64,000 nucleotides of DNA. Source: Mycobacterium sp. SM1 (lineage in GTDB: Bacteria; Actinomycetota; Actinomycetes; Mycobacteriales; Mycobacteriaceae). A program made the translations under genes and the position numbers. The stretch spans positions 632,501 through 696,500 of the forward strand of contig NZ_JAFLNH010000003.1 of the NCBI RefSeq assembly GCF_018361265.1. Direction: 5' to 3'. This document shows positions 17,465 through 26,404 of this stretch, piece by piece. Each line of letters starts with the position of its first letter. Within the stretch, counting starts at the first letter, position 1. The notes under the pieces are model-generated. The model searched no databases and was not told the DNA's origin. It saw nothing but the letters and a program-made list of their open reading frames with translations.

Positions 17465-17465
17465 A
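17422..17465. promoter_or_regulatory. Three TTGCAA motifs upstream of the HTH gene
   Basis: TTGCAA, itself a palindrome, occurs at 17422, 17448 and 17459 inside a local AT-rich patch. The position at the 5' end of the small HTH gene fits an autoregulatory operator. Only the repeat is observed. Confidence 0.3.
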
Positions 17466-17659
17466 ACATTGACATCGCTTCCTGTTGTTTCTAGTCTTTA
17501 GGGCGTGGTGGCGGTCAGGCAGCCGGTGGTGGCGGCTAGCCGAAACTCCGAGGGTGTCGGTGTCCGCCCGGGTGTTTCTCGGGGCGAGTTGGATGCGGCC
17601 GGGTCAATGTCGTCCCTGACTATCCACGCGCCAACTTCAACTACCACGGCCCCTGGGAG

Positions 17660-18154
17660 GTGGACATCATGTACCGCTCGGACTCGGGAGGGTTCGCTCT
17701 CTCAGGCGCACACTCGTCTGGCCATCAAAACGCCCAGTCACTACCCGCGCACGCCCGCTGGGTCAGCTCGGCCGGGGGCACCGCGGGGTGGGCGGCGGTG
17801 TCCGCCGACGCCACCCAGGCGAGGCTTTTCGAAGCCATTCTCCTAGCCGAACTCGTCCATTTGCGAGATCTTGCAGTATCCGTGCTGCCCCGAGGGAAAT
17901 GGGGAGAGACTCGTCGAAGGCAGTCGCATACGGCGCTGCTCACCGAGGTGGAGGCCCGCATCGAGGAAATCCAGCGCCTCCTTCGGGCGCTACAGAACCG
18001 ATTCCCGCATCCCCCCGTGGCCGGTGGGCCCTCGGGGAGGGCTGAAACGGCCGGGCGACCGGGTCCGGCCTGTGCCGGTGAGCTGGGAGGCCCGCCGAGG
18101 TCGCAGCGGGCACAGCCGCGGAAGCCGGCAAATCGTGTTTCCAACGGCAGCTAG
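17660..18154 (+). CDS. Hypothetical protein with helical core
   Basis: Not recognised. The central part TQARLFEAILLAELVHLRDL and EVEARIEEIQRLLRALQNRF looks like real helical protein. The N-terminal MYRSDSGGFALSGAHSSGHQ is low in hydrophobics and the C-terminal third is Gly/Pro/Arg-rich and may be non-coding. The frame is also open upstream of the ATG (NFNYHGPWEVDIMYR), so the true start could be earlier. Confidence 0.35.
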   Translation: MDIMYRSDSGGFALSGAHSSGHQNAQSLPAHARWVSSAGGTAGWAAVSADATQARLFEAILLAELVHLRDLAVSVLPRGKWGETRRRQSHTALLTEVEARIEEIQRLLRALQNRFPHPPVAGGPSGRAETAGRPGPACAGELGGPPRSQRAQPRKPANRVSNGS

Positions 18155-18561
18155 CCGCCACGCAATTCGGTGGTCCCGGGCCAGTGATCCCGTCATCACA
18201 CCGGGCCCGACCCTACGTCGCTGTCAACCCAGGGCGGTTAAGGCTTTCCAGCATCTCGAGTTGATCTCGCCTTACCTGACCGCGGGCACGGAACGCTCCT
18301 CGCCGGTCATGCTGACATCGGAGCGGAGTTGACGTGGAGGCGCCCCGACACCGCGCGATCACCATGGCGACACCCGCTGATAGGCCGTTGTCGGGCACCG
18401 CGCCAGCGAGCACGTTCGCGTTGATACGCCAGTCCAACTAGGGGATCAACGCCCAACGCCGAAGTGTGCGAGCGCACGTAACGAGCGCGATCCGCGCGGG
18501 TGCCGGATATCACCGGTGGATGACCAGCACATGGAATAACCAGAATAACCACCGTCAGACG
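18155..18561. other. Intergenic, no gene recognised
   Basis: About 400 bp between the hypothetical gene and the stop of lldD2. I see no coding sequence with a family signature, no strong hairpin and no repeat. Confidence 0.4.
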
Positions 18562-19848
18562 TCACCCGCGTGGGCACGGCTCAACCGGGATCAGCCGCCG
18601 CAGCTGGGTCACATGCTTGGGCGTCAGCTCCTGCAGGCGGGTGACGCCGAGCAGCCGCATGGTCCGGCTAAGCTGACCCGAGAGGATCTCAATGGCACGG
18701 CGCGCGCCGGCCTCACCACCGGCCATCAATCCATACAAGTACGCGCGCCCGACGAGGGTAAATCGCGCCCCCAGCGCGATTGCGGCGACGATATCGGCAC
18801 CGGACATGATGCCGGTGTCGAGCAGGATCTCGGTGTCCTTACCCAGCTCGGCGGCCACCGAAGGCAACAAGTGAAACGGCACCGGCGCCCGGTCGAGTTG
18901 ACGGCCGCCGTGATTGGACAACACGATGCCGTCGGCGCCGGCGGCCACGGCTGCACGGGCGTCGTCGAGCGTCTGGATGCCCTTGACGACGAGCTTGCCG
19001 GGCCACTGGGATTTGATCCAGGCCAGATCCGCGAATGTGAGACTGGGGTCGAACATGGTGTCCAAATATTCGGCCACGGTGCCCGGCCAGCGATCCAGCG
19101 AGGCGAAGGCCAGGGGCTCGGTTGTCAGCAAGTCAAACCACCAGCGCGGATGGGCCAGCGCGTCCAGCGCGGTGCGCAGCGTCAACGCGGGCGGGATCGT
19201 CATCCCGTTGCGGGCGTCGCGCAACCGTGCGCCAGCGACCGGAACGTCGACGGTGACCAGCAGGGTGTCGAACCCCGCGCCGGCGGCCCGGCGCACCAAC
19301 GCCATCGACCGCTCCCGATCGCGCCACATGTAGAGCTGAAACCATTTGCGGCCCGTGGGAATGGCTGATGCCACGTCTTCGATGGCGGCGGTGCCCAAGG
19401 TGGACAGCGAAAACGGAATCCCCGCCGCGGCGGCGGCCCGGGCACCGGCGACCTCGCCCTCGGTGTGCATCAGCCGGGTAAACCCGGTCGGCGCGATTCC
19501 GAACGGCAACGCGACCGGTTGTCCGAGGACCTCCCAGCCGGTGTGTACGTCGGTGACATCGCGCAGGATCATCGGGTGAAACTCGATGTCGCAGAAGGCT
19601 TGCCGGGCGCGCTGCAAGGTCAGCTCGTCCTCGGCGGCGCCGTCAGCGTAGTCGAATGCGGCCTTCGGCGTCCTGCGCTGGGCGATGCGCCGCAGATCCT
19701 GGATGGTCAGCGCGGCCTCCAGGCGCTGCCTGGTCCGGTTCAGTCGGGGCCTGCGGAACCGGATCAGCGGCGCGAGGTCGCGGACCTTCGGCACCCGCCG
19801 CTTGGCCGCCCCCGTGAGCGGTGCGCGCTTGTCAGCCACGCCGGCCAT
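18562..19848 (-). CDS. lldD2: FMN-dependent L-lactate dehydrogenase LldD2
   Basis: Quinone-linked L-lactate dehydrogenase that oxidises lactate to pyruvate, allowing growth on host lactate (M. tuberculosis Rv1872c). The 428 residues form a FMN-binding TIM barrel: [20 protein letters not shown] near the FMN site, [40 protein letters not shown] with the FMN-contacting Lys, and [12 protein letters not shown] with the catalytic His. It is slightly longer at the N-terminus than Rv1872c. The ATG follows the stop of the deaminase gene without a gap (TAAATG), so the two are cotranscribed. Confidence 0.94.
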   Translation of the reverse strand: MAGVADKRAPLTGAAKRRVPKVRDLAPLIRFRRPRLNRTRQRLEAALTIQDLRRIAQRRTPKAAFDYADGAAEDELTLQRARQAFCDIEFHPMILRDVTDVHTGWEVLGQPVALPFGIAPTGFTRLMHTEGEVAGARAAAAAGIPFSLSTLGTAAIEDVASAIPTGRKWFQLYMWRDRERSMALVRRAAGAGFDTLLVTVDVPVAGARLRDARNGMTIPPALTLRTALDALAHPRWWFDLLTTEPLAFASLDRWPGTVAEYLDTMFDPSLTFADLAWIKSQWPGKLVVKGIQTLDDARAAVAAGADGIVLSNHGGRQLDRAPVPFHLLPSVAAELGKDTEILLDTGIMSGADIVAAIALGARFTLVGRAYLYGLMAGGEAGARRAIEILSGQLSRTMRLLGVTRLQELTPKHVTQLRRLIPVEPCPRG

Positions 19849-20361
19849 TTAACCAGTGATCTGCGACGGTGCTGACGGTGCTTCTCGCCTGAACCTGGCC
19901 TCATAGAGGGCCTTCAGCTCATCCTGAAGGGCCGGGGCCGGGCCGTCGACCAGGGCCCCGGGCGCGACGGTAGGGATCGGTAGTGGCGCCACCGGCGGCG
20001 GTGGCGCCTGCCATTCCGCGAGCCAGCGATGGAGCTGGGCCGCCGATGTCGCGTACACGATGCGCCCGAGGCCGACCCACGCATGGGCGGCGGCGCACAT
20101 CGGGCAGTGCTCGCAGGAGGTGTAAACGGTCGCGCGAACACGATCGGGCGGGGCCAAATGCGCTGCTGCCCAGCGGGCTATAGCCAACTCGGGGTGCTGG
20201 GTGTGGTCACCGCTCCCGGACCGGTTGCGATCCTCGTAGAGGATCCGGGCGTCGCCGCCCACCAGAATCGAACCGAACGGCGCATCCCCGTGGTCCAGTG
20301 CGATGCGCGCAAGTTCAACACAGCGGCGCAAATGCCCGAGGTCGACCTCATTGAGAGCCAC
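19849..20361 (-). CDS. CMP/dCMP-type nucleoside deaminase (guanine/cytosine deaminase family)
   Basis: Zinc-dependent deaminase of the cytidine deaminase fold, 170 residues. Zinc and catalytic residues are visible in QHPELAIARW (His and catalytic Glu) and YTSCEHCPMCAAA (Cys-x-x-Cys pair), and the N-terminus DHGDAPFGSILVGGDARILY is the typical substrate loop. Closest in layout to guanine deaminase or tRNA adenosine deaminase relatives, but the substrate cannot be told by eye. Its stop abuts the lldD2 start. Confidence 0.82.
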   Translation of the reverse strand: MALNEVDLGHLRRCVELARIALDHGDAPFGSILVGGDARILYEDRNRSGSGDHTQHPELAIARWAAAHLAPPDRVRATVYTSCEHCPMCAAAHAWVGLGRIVYATSAAQLHRWLAEWQAPPPPVAPLPIPTVAPGALVDGPAPALQDELKALYEARFRREAPSAPSQITG

Positions 20362-20414
20362 AGCCCAAAAATGTAGCGCGTTTCGGCCAGCTGTCGCTGC
20401 TCGGTACGGTTTCG

Positions 20415-21002
20415 TCAGGCCGACTTCTTGAGCTCCTCGCCGGCGTCGATGGTCGGCTCACCCTGACGCCAGTTACAGGCACACAGCTCACCGGACTGCA
20501 GCGCGTCGAGCACCCGCAGCACCTCATCGACGTTGCGACCCACCGACTCGGGGGTCGCCGAAACGAATTGGATCACGTTGTCGGGGTCCACGATGAAGGT
20601 CACCCGGTCGGCAACGCCCTGGTTGTTCAGCACGCCGGTAGCCGTGACCAGCTCACGCTTGATGTCCGAGAGCATCGGGAACGGCAGGTTCTTGAGGTCC
20701 GGGTGCTGCGCCCGCCAGTGGAAGTGCACGAATTCGCTGTCCACGGAAACGCCCAGGACCTGTGCGTCTCGGTCAGCGAATTCGTCGTTGAGCTTGCCGA
20801 ACGTGGCGATCTCGGTCGGGCACACGAAGGTGAAGTCCTTCGGCCAAAAGAAAATTACCCGCCACTTACCCGGGTAATCGTCACTGCTGATGGTGGTGAA
20901 GTAGTCTCCGGGCTGCGTGGCGCCGATCTCCGACAGGTCGCCGGGTCGCAGCGCAACGAGCCGATAGGTTGGGAACTGATCACCAATGGTCAGTAGTGGC
21001 AT
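20415..21002 (-). CDS. ahpC: Alkyl hydroperoxide reductase AhpC (2-Cys peroxiredoxin)
   Basis: Peroxiredoxin that reduces organic hydroperoxides and peroxynitrite. The 195 residues start [20 protein letters not shown]; Cys61 in [12 protein letters not shown] is the peroxidatic cysteine, and the two C-terminal cysteines in [11 protein letters not shown] are the resolving pair, all as in M. tuberculosis AhpC. The start is fixed by the strong AAAGGAG and the family N-terminus; the longer open frame to 21035 is ignored. It is divergent from oxyR with a dyad between. No ahpD follows, unlike the usual mycobacterial ahpCD operon. Confidence 0.95.
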   Translation of the reverse strand: MPLLTIGDQFPTYRLVALRPGDLSEIGATQPGDYFTTISSDDYPGKWRVIFFWPKDFTFVCPTEIATFGKLNDEFADRDAQVLGVSVDSEFVHFHWRAQHPDLKNLPFPMLSDIKRELVTATGVLNNQGVADRVTFIVDPDNVIQFVSATPESVGRNVDEVLRVLDALQSGELCACNWRQGEPTIDAGEELKKSA

Positions 21003-21053
21003 GTTGCTCCTTTGGTTCCGATGTACCTGCGCCAAGAATCATCCTGCACAGAA

Positions 21054-21075
21054 ATCACCCAAAAGTAAAAGTGAT
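21054..21075. promoter_or_regulatory. OxyR-type operator between ahpC and oxyR
   Basis: The inverted repeat ATCAC-N12-GTGAT lies in the 95-bp gap between the divergent starts. Mycobacterial OxyR is known to bind a site in this gap of the ahpC-oxyR type to control both genes. The local AT richness (TAATAATAGGT just after) fits a promoter. The dyad is seen; the regulator is inferred from context. Confidence 0.6.
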
Positions 21076-21097
21076 ATTTCCCACTATAATAATAGGT

Positions 21098-22048
21098 ATG
21101 TCCGATAGAGTGTCCGACAGAGCTTATCAACCCACGATCGCGGGCCTGCGAGCGTTCGCGGCGGTCGCGGAAAAACATAACTTCAGCAGCGCCGCAACCG
21201 CTTTGGGAGTGAGTCAGTCGACGTTGTCGCAGGCATTGAGCGCGCTGGAAACGGGCCTCGGCGTCCGGCTGATCGAGCGATCGACGCGACGGGTGTTCTT
21301 GACGGCGGAGGGCAGACGGCTGCTGCCGCACGCACAAGCAGTGGTGGAAGCGATGGCGGGCTTCACCGCCGCAGCGGCTGGGACAGCCGACCCGCTGCGC
21401 GGCGGCATCCGTCTGGGGCTGATCCCGACGGTGGCCCCCTACGTGCTGCCGACGGTCCTGGCGGGATTGGCCGATCAGCTGCCCGCGCTGACGGTGCGGG
21501 TCATCGAGGACCAGACCGATCGCCTGCTCACCGCGCTCCGCGATGGAGCACTCGATGCCGCGCTGATCGCCCTGCCGGCCGGCATCAGTGGAATCAGCGA
21601 GATCCCGATCTACGACGAAGATTTCGTATTGGTGCTGCCTCCCGGGCACGCGCTATCGGGCAAACGGCGGGTCCCGCCGGCAGCGCTGGCCCAATTGCCG
21701 CTGCTGCTGCTCGACGAGGGCCACTGCCTGCGTGACCAGGCCCTGGACGTCTGCCGCCAGGCGGGCGTACGCGCCACGGTGGCCAACACCCGGGCGGCGT
21801 CCTTGGCGACGGCGGTGCAATGCGTCGCCGGCGGGCTGGGAGTGACACTGATCCCGCAGAGCGCGGTGCCCGTCGAGGCCGCGCGCAGCCGCCTGGGCCT
21901 GGCCTGCTTCGCCGCGCCGCGGCCGGGACGACGCATTGGGCTGGTATTCCGGTCTTCCAGCGGCCGCGAGGCGCCTTACCGAAAACTCGCCCGGCTGATC
22001 GGCGAGTTGGTCAGCCGGGACCGTGACGTTCGCCCGGTCAGTCCGTGA
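21098..22048 (+). CDS. oxyR: OxyR, LysR-type peroxide-responsive regulator (intact)
   Basis: LysR-family activator of peroxide defence. About 316 residues: the helix-turn-helix [20 protein letters not shown] is near residue 30, and the effector domain includes [40 protein letters not shown] and the [20 protein letters not shown] region holding the cysteines expected of the redox switch. Strong similarity to M. leprae and M. avium OxyR. In M. tuberculosis the gene is a pseudogene, but here it is uninterrupted. Two in-frame starts, ATG 21098 and GTG 21110, encode MSDRV and MSDRA; the second fits the M. leprae start. Confidence 0.93.
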   Translation: MSDRVSDRAYQPTIAGLRAFAAVAEKHNFSSAATALGVSQSTLSQALSALETGLGVRLIERSTRRVFLTAEGRRLLPHAQAVVEAMAGFTAAAAGTADPLRGGIRLGLIPTVAPYVLPTVLAGLADQLPALTVRVIEDQTDRLLTALRDGALDAALIALPAGISGISEIPIYDEDFVLVLPPGHALSGKRRVPPAALAQLPLLLLDEGHCLRDQALDVCRQAGVRATVANTRAASLATAVQCVAGGLGVTLIPQSAVPVEAARSRLGLACFAAPRPGRRIGLVFRSSSGREAPYRKLARLIGELVSRDRDVRPVSP

Positions 22049-22088
22049 TAGGAGTTCGACGCTCACTCATGCTGGCGCGCACCGAAGC

Positions 22089-22274
22089 TCAGCGCGACGG
22101 GCTCGCGTGCAGCGGCGAACCGGAGGCGATGATTGCCCGCAGGGTGTGCCGGCACCGCCCGCAGTCGGCGCCGGCACCGCATGCCTCGGCGATCTCCTTA
22201 GATGTCGATGCACCGCGAGCGACGACCTCAGACACCGTCTGAGTCGTCGCACCGACACACAGACACACGTACAT
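22089..22274 (-). CDS. bfd: Bacterioferritin-associated ferredoxin (Bfd-like)
   Basis: A 61-residue [2Fe-2S] protein of the Bfd family, which reduces bacterioferritin to release stored iron. Four cysteines in the family order are visible: MYVCLCVGATTQ (two) and EACGAGADCGRCRHTLRA (C-x5-C and a further Cys). The next gene across the divergent gap is bfrA, its expected partner. The start is at MYVCLCVG; longer frames upstream are not family-like. Tandem IdeR-like boxes lie about 85 bp upstream. Confidence 0.85.
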   Translation of the reverse strand: MYVCLCVGATTQTVSEVVARGASTSKEIAEACGAGADCGRCRHTLRAIIASGSPLHASPSR

Positions 22275-22357
22275 CAGCACCGTCCCTCTGCCGGATCCGG
22301 ATCGCCTCGGTTGCGCCCACCGCAGCCACGCCATCGGGGATGTCTGAGCGAGGCACC

Positions 22358-22400
22358 TTAGAGCAGTCTAACCTAAGTTAGTCAGGGGAGTCTAACCTCG
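22358..22400. promoter_or_regulatory. Tandem IdeR (iron-box) sites between bfd and bfrA
   Basis: TTAGAGCAGTCTAACCTAA (22358-22376) matches the 19-bp IdeR consensus as I remember it at 15 of 19 positions. A second copy, TCAGGGGAGTCTAACCTCG (22382-22400), matches at 13. Tandem IdeR boxes upstream of bfrA are known from M. tuberculosis, where iron-loaded IdeR activates storage genes. Here they sit close to bfd and about 285 bp before bfrA, so they may serve both. Confidence 0.65.
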
Positions 22401-22684
22401 CCGGATGACGCGATGGCCGCAGAAGCATCGCGGTGGGTGTGCGGTAGAGCTGCCGAGTTGCGCGACTCGGCGGCGCGCAACGCCGCGCCCGAGCCGCACG
22501 GCACGCCCATCCATCACGCCCGGCCACGACCGGCCCGCCCGGCTTGCCGCGGGCCGGCACCCGGCTTTTGTCGCCGTCGGTTAGATTGATCCGGGCAGGC
22601 TGGGTGGTTCCGCCAATCGGGCCGCGCCGGGCTGGCTAGCATCGCGTTACACGTTCGACAGCGTTAATCACCCAAGGAGTGACC

Positions 22685-23167
22685 ATGCAAGGCGACCCGG
22701 ATGTTTTGCGCCTGCTCAACGAGCAATTGACCAGTGAGCTCACCGCCATCAACCAATACTTCTTGCACTCCAAGATGCAGGAGAACTGGGGTTTTACCGA
22801 GCTGGCGTCCCGCACCCGCGCGGAGGCTTTCGACGAGATGCGGCACGCCGAAATGGTTACCGACCGAATACTTTTGCTTGACGGGTTGCCGAACTATCAG
22901 CGCCTCGGGTCGCTGCGCGTCGGCCAGACGCTGCGCGAGCAATTCGAGAGCGATCTCGCGATCGAATTCGACGTGATGAACCGCCTGAAACCGGGGATCA
23001 TCCTGTGCCGGGAAAGACAAGACAGCACCAGCGCGCAGCTCTTGGAAAAAATTGTCGCCGACGAGGAGGGCCACATCGATTATCTGCAAACACAGCTGGA
23101 ATTGATGGACAAGCTGGGCGAGCAACTCTACGCGGCCCAGTGCGTTGCCCGCCCGCCGACGACATAA
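22685..23167 (+). CDS. bfrA: Bacterioferritin BfrA
   Basis: Heme-containing iron storage protein that assembles into a 24-mer. The 160 residues start MQGDPDVLRLLNEQLTSELT; ferroxidase ligands Glu18, Glu51 and His54 (FDEMRHAEM) and the heme-ligand Met52 are in place, as is the second ferroxidase helix ADEEGHIDYL with Glu and His. AAGGAG precedes the ATG by 6 bp. Near identical in layout to Rv1876. Iron control by IdeR is likely from the boxes upstream. Confidence 0.95.
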   Translation: MQGDPDVLRLLNEQLTSELTAINQYFLHSKMQENWGFTELASRTRAEAFDEMRHAEMVTDRILLLDGLPNYQRLGSLRVGQTLREQFESDLAIEFDVMNRLKPGIILCRERQDSTSAQLLEKIVADEEGHIDYLQTQLELMDKLGEQLYAAQCVARPPTT

Positions 23168-23233
23168 GCCCGGCCCGGTCGGAGTAGCCCGGCATCCGCG
23201 TCCCGGCATACCCGGCCCTGCACAATGGGTGTC

Positions 23234-24586
23234 ATGACCGTCGCGCCGCTGGCCGCCGCAGCGATCGCCCAATTGGAGGTCGAGGGGGTGGACGCCGTCA
23301 TCGGCACCGTCGTGAACCCCGCGGGTCTCATGCAGGCCAAGACCGTGCCGATACGCCGGACCAACACATTTGCCAATCCGGGGTTAGGTGTCAGCCCTGT
23401 CTGGAATGCCTTCGCCATTGATCAAAGCGGCATCGCCTTCACAGACGATATCGGTGTCGTCGGCGATTATCGTGTCCGCATCGATCTGTCGGCGCTGCGG
23501 ATCATCGGCGACGGATTGGCCTGGGCGCCGGCTGCCTTCTTCGACCAGGACGGTAGCCCGCTTCCGGTGTGCAGCCGCGGGACCCTCAGCCGGATCGAGG
23601 TCGCGCTGGCCGAGGCCGGCCTGCATGCCGTCATCGGACATGAGATCGAGTTCCTCCTGGTCAATCCCGACGGCAGTCGGCTACCGTCGACGCTGTGGGC
23701 GCAGTACGGTCTCGCCGGTGTGCTCGAGCATGAGGGGTTCGTTCGTGATGTCACCGCCTCGGCCACGGCCGCGGGTGTCGGTATCGAGCAGCTTCATCCC
23801 GAATACGGCGCTAACCAGTTCGAGATTTCGTTAACGCCGCAGTCGCCGGTCGCCGCCGCCGACCAGCTGGTGCTGGCCCGGCTCATCATCGGCCGCGTTG
23901 CCCGCCGTCATGGGCTGCGCGTCAGCCTCTCACCTGCTCCCTTTGTCGACAGCGTCGGATCCGGTGCCCATCAACACTTTTCGCTAACAACTTCGGAAGG
24001 GCCACTGTTCTCCGGCGGAGCAGGCGCACGAGGCATGACGTCGGAGGGTGAGAGTGCGGTGGCGGGCGTGCTTGCCGGCTTACCCGAGGCGCAGGGCATC
24101 TTATGCGGATCGATTGTGTCGGGCCTGCGGATGCGCCCCCACAATTGGGCTGGGGCCTATGTGTGCTGGGGAGCTGAAAATCGTGAGGCAGCACTGCGAT
24201 TCGTCAGCGGCGGCCCCGCAAGTCCCTATGGCGGCAATGTTGAGGTGAAAGTAGTCGATCCGTCGGCCAATCCCTATTTCGCATCGGCCGCAATCCTCGG
24301 GCTGGCACTCGACGGAATTAAACACAAGGCTAGGCTTCCACCGGAAACGACGGTGGACCCGGCTGGGCTTTCCGATCGGGATCGCGACCGTGCCAAGATT
24401 GTGCCACTGACGACTAGTCAGACGGCAATGATTGCAGCACTGGATAATTCGCGCGTAATGCGGGCTATTTTAGGTGATCCTGCGATCGACGCTCTGGTGG
24501 CGGTCCGACGTCTGGAGCACGAACAGTATGGTGACCTCAGTCCCGAGCAACTGATTGAGAAATTTCGCATGGCCTGGAGCGTGTGA
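23234..24586 (+). CDS. glnA3: Glutamine synthetase-like enzyme GlnA3
   Basis: Type I glutamine synthetase fold, about 450 residues, matching Rv1878. ATP- and glutamate-site segments are visible: VIGHEIEFLLVNPDG, HPEYGANQFEISLTPQ, GSGAHQHFSL and YGGNVEVKVVDPSANPYF. GlnA3-class proteins are not the main assimilatory enzyme; members have been linked to glutamylation of amines or polyamines, so the amine substrate is open. The ATG at 23234 (MTVAPLAAAAIAQLEVEG) fits Rv1878; an ATG 9 bp earlier is possible. Its stop overlaps the start of the amidohydrolase gene. Confidence 0.92.
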   Translation: MTVAPLAAAAIAQLEVEGVDAVIGTVVNPAGLMQAKTVPIRRTNTFANPGLGVSPVWNAFAIDQSGIAFTDDIGVVGDYRVRIDLSALRIIGDGLAWAPAAFFDQDGSPLPVCSRGTLSRIEVALAEAGLHAVIGHEIEFLLVNPDGSRLPSTLWAQYGLAGVLEHEGFVRDVTASATAAGVGIEQLHPEYGANQFEISLTPQSPVAAADQLVLARLIIGRVARRHGLRVSLSPAPFVDSVGSGAHQHFSLTTSEGPLFSGGAGARGMTSEGESAVAGVLAGLPEAQGILCGSIVSGLRMRPHNWAGAYVCWGAENREAALRFVSGGPASPYGGNVEVKVVDPSANPYFASAAILGLALDGIKHKARLPPETTVDPAGLSDRDRDRAKIVPLTTSQTAMIAALDNSRVMRAILGDPAIDALVAVRRLEHEQYGDLSPEQLIEKFRMAWSV

Positions 24587-25716
24587 GCATGCTCGGTCCC
24601 GCCGGTTCCGCTCTGGCGCAGCACCTCGCCGACGTGCAGCTGATCGATCAGCATGCGCATGGCTGCTGGCTGACGGCGGGGGACCGGAAGCGCTTCGAGA
24701 ATGCTCTGAACGAGGCCAACACCGAACCGCTCGCCGAGTTCGACACCGGATTCGATTCGCAGCTTGGCTTCGCCGTGCGAGCTCACTGTGCCCCGATCCT
24801 GGGATTGCCTAAACATGCTGACCCCCAGGCATACTGGGAACGCCGCTGCCAGCTCGCCGAGACCGAGCTGGCCCGCCGATTCCTGCGCGGCGCCGGGGTC
24901 TCTGCCTGGCTGATAGATACCGGGATCGAGGGGGTGGCCGGAGTTGCCGAGCTCAGCGAGTTGTCTGGGGGTCGCGGTTACGAGGTGGTTCGCCTCGAGC
25001 AGGTGGCCGAGCAGGCCGCGCGGGCGTCGGGGGACTACGCGTCGGCGTTCGCGGAAATCCTGCACCGGCGCAGCGCCACCGCCGTCGCCACCAAATCCGT
25101 CCTGGCGTATCGGGGGGGATTCGAGGGCGATCTGAGCGAACCGCCTGCCGCGCAGGTGGCCGACGCCGCCGACCGGTGGCGCGCCGCCGGCGGTGTGCGA
25201 CTACGAGACCGGGTTCTGCTGCGGTTCGGCTTGCATCAGGCGCTGCGGCTGGGCAAGCCACTGCAATTGCATGTCGGCTTTGGCGACCGGGACGCTGACT
25301 TGCGTAAAGCCAATCCGCTGTACCTGCTGGATTTTCTGCGCGGGTCGGGCAACACCCCGATCGTGTTGCTGCACTGCTACCCCTACGAGCGCGAGGCCGG
25401 CTATCTGGCGCAGGCCTTCAACAACGTCTACCTTGACGGTGGCCTGTCGCTGAGCTATCTGGGAGCACGCGGGCCGGCGTTCCTCGCCAGAATGTTAGAG
25501 ATGGCGCCCTTTCGCAAGATCGTGTACTCATCCGATGGCTTCGGGCCCGCCGAACTGCACTTCCTGGGCGCGACGTTGTGGCGCAAAGGTCTTTATCAGG
25601 TGTTGCGCGGGTTTGTCGATCACGGCGACTGGAGCGAGTCCGACGCCGTGCGGGTGGCAAATCTCATCGCCCGTGACAACGCGGCGCGGATATACCGCCT
25701 CGATACGGCCGGCTGA
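24583..25716 (+). CDS. Amidohydrolase-superfamily protein (Rv1879 orthologue)
   Basis: TIM-barrel metal-dependent hydrolase of the amidohydrolase 2 group, 377 residues. Metal-site residues are visible in VQLIDQHAHGCWL (His-x-His), PLQLHVGFGDRD, VLLHCYPYEREAGYLA and KIVYSSDGFGPAEL (the final Asp). It starts inside the glnA3 stop (GTGA overlap), so the two are translationally coupled. The pairing mirrors fungal FluG, where an amidohydrolase domain is fused to a glutamine-synthetase domain, and suggests that this enzyme hydrolyses a gamma-glutamyl or related amide made by GlnA3. Confidence 0.88.
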   Translation: MSMLGPAGSALAQHLADVQLIDQHAHGCWLTAGDRKRFENALNEANTEPLAEFDTGFDSQLGFAVRAHCAPILGLPKHADPQAYWERRCQLAETELARRFLRGAGVSAWLIDTGIEGVAGVAELSELSGGRGYEVVRLEQVAEQAARASGDYASAFAEILHRRSATAVATKSVLAYRGGFEGDLSEPPAAQVADAADRWRAAGGVRLRDRVLLRFGLHQALRLGKPLQLHVGFGDRDADLRKANPLYLLDFLRGSGNTPIVLLHCYPYEREAGYLAQAFNNVYLDGGLSLSYLGARGPAFLARMLEMAPFRKIVYSSDGFGPAELHFLGATLWRKGLYQVLRGFVDHGDWSESDAVRVANLIARDNAARIYRLDTAG

Positions 25717-25834
25717 TGACGCAATGAATGACGGGAATGACGGGTGAGAGCGCATTGGTCGCCCCGGTTTCCCGACCGATGCGGTGGCGATGACGCGCAG
25801 CGCCCGGGGCTTGCGCGGCGGGCGGGCCGTCGGT

Positions 25835-26278
25835 TCAGTCGGCAAGGTTGCTGGCCGGGCCGTTCTCGCTGTCCGGTATGTCGTGGCGCACGACCCGCAC
25901 CTTGCCGCGCGCCAGGCAGGCAGCGTAGCCGTGGTACTTGCCGTACAGCTCCCAGGCGGTGACCCGGCGGTCCGGCGGCACGTCGATCCGGTGTCCGTCG
26001 GAGAACTCCAGATGCAGATCACCGCTGTCATACCAGACAACACTGGTGCATGTCGTCCCGGCGAAGTCAAAAAGGGGGCGCTCCTCCACGGCGATGTCCC
26101 GCGGGTCGATCGAGACCACCTCGACGGGTGACGTTTCGGTCGCGGGCAGGGTGAGGCGCAGCGGCACCGAGATGACCAGCTCGTTGTAGTCATCGAAGTA
26201 CAGCACGAGGCCGTCGCGGAACATGATCCGCTGGACCGTGCAGCCCTCCAGCCACTGCTTCACCGTCTGTTCAGCCAT
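25835..26278 (-). CDS. Conserved hypothetical protein (147 aa, DUF6188-like)
   Basis: Cytoplasmic protein of unknown function. MAEQTVKQWLEGCTVQRIMF opens a beta-rich domain, followed by DGLVLYFDDYNELVISVPLR, SGDLHLEFSDGHRIDVPPDR and a C-terminal helix WELYGKYHGYAACL. The pattern resembles small actinobacterial DUF6188-type proteins. The open frame extends 160 codons further upstream, but only from ATG 26278 onward does it look like protein. Confidence 0.65.
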   Translation of the reverse strand: MAEQTVKQWLEGCTVQRIMFRDGLVLYFDDYNELVISVPLRLTLPATETSPVEVVSIDPRDIAVEERPLFDFAGTTCTSVVWYDSGDLHLEFSDGHRIDVPPDRRVTAWELYGKYHGYAACLARGKVRVVRHDIPDSENGPASNLAD

Positions 26279-26404
26279 GTCTTTAACTGTGACCGCAATA
26301 AGCCATATGCACAAGAGCGGGTGCCACCGGGGGCGGCGCCCTTGTACGGACGGTCGATACGCGTTAGCGTTTCGACGTCCGCCACCACGATCGATCAAGA
26401 CGGA

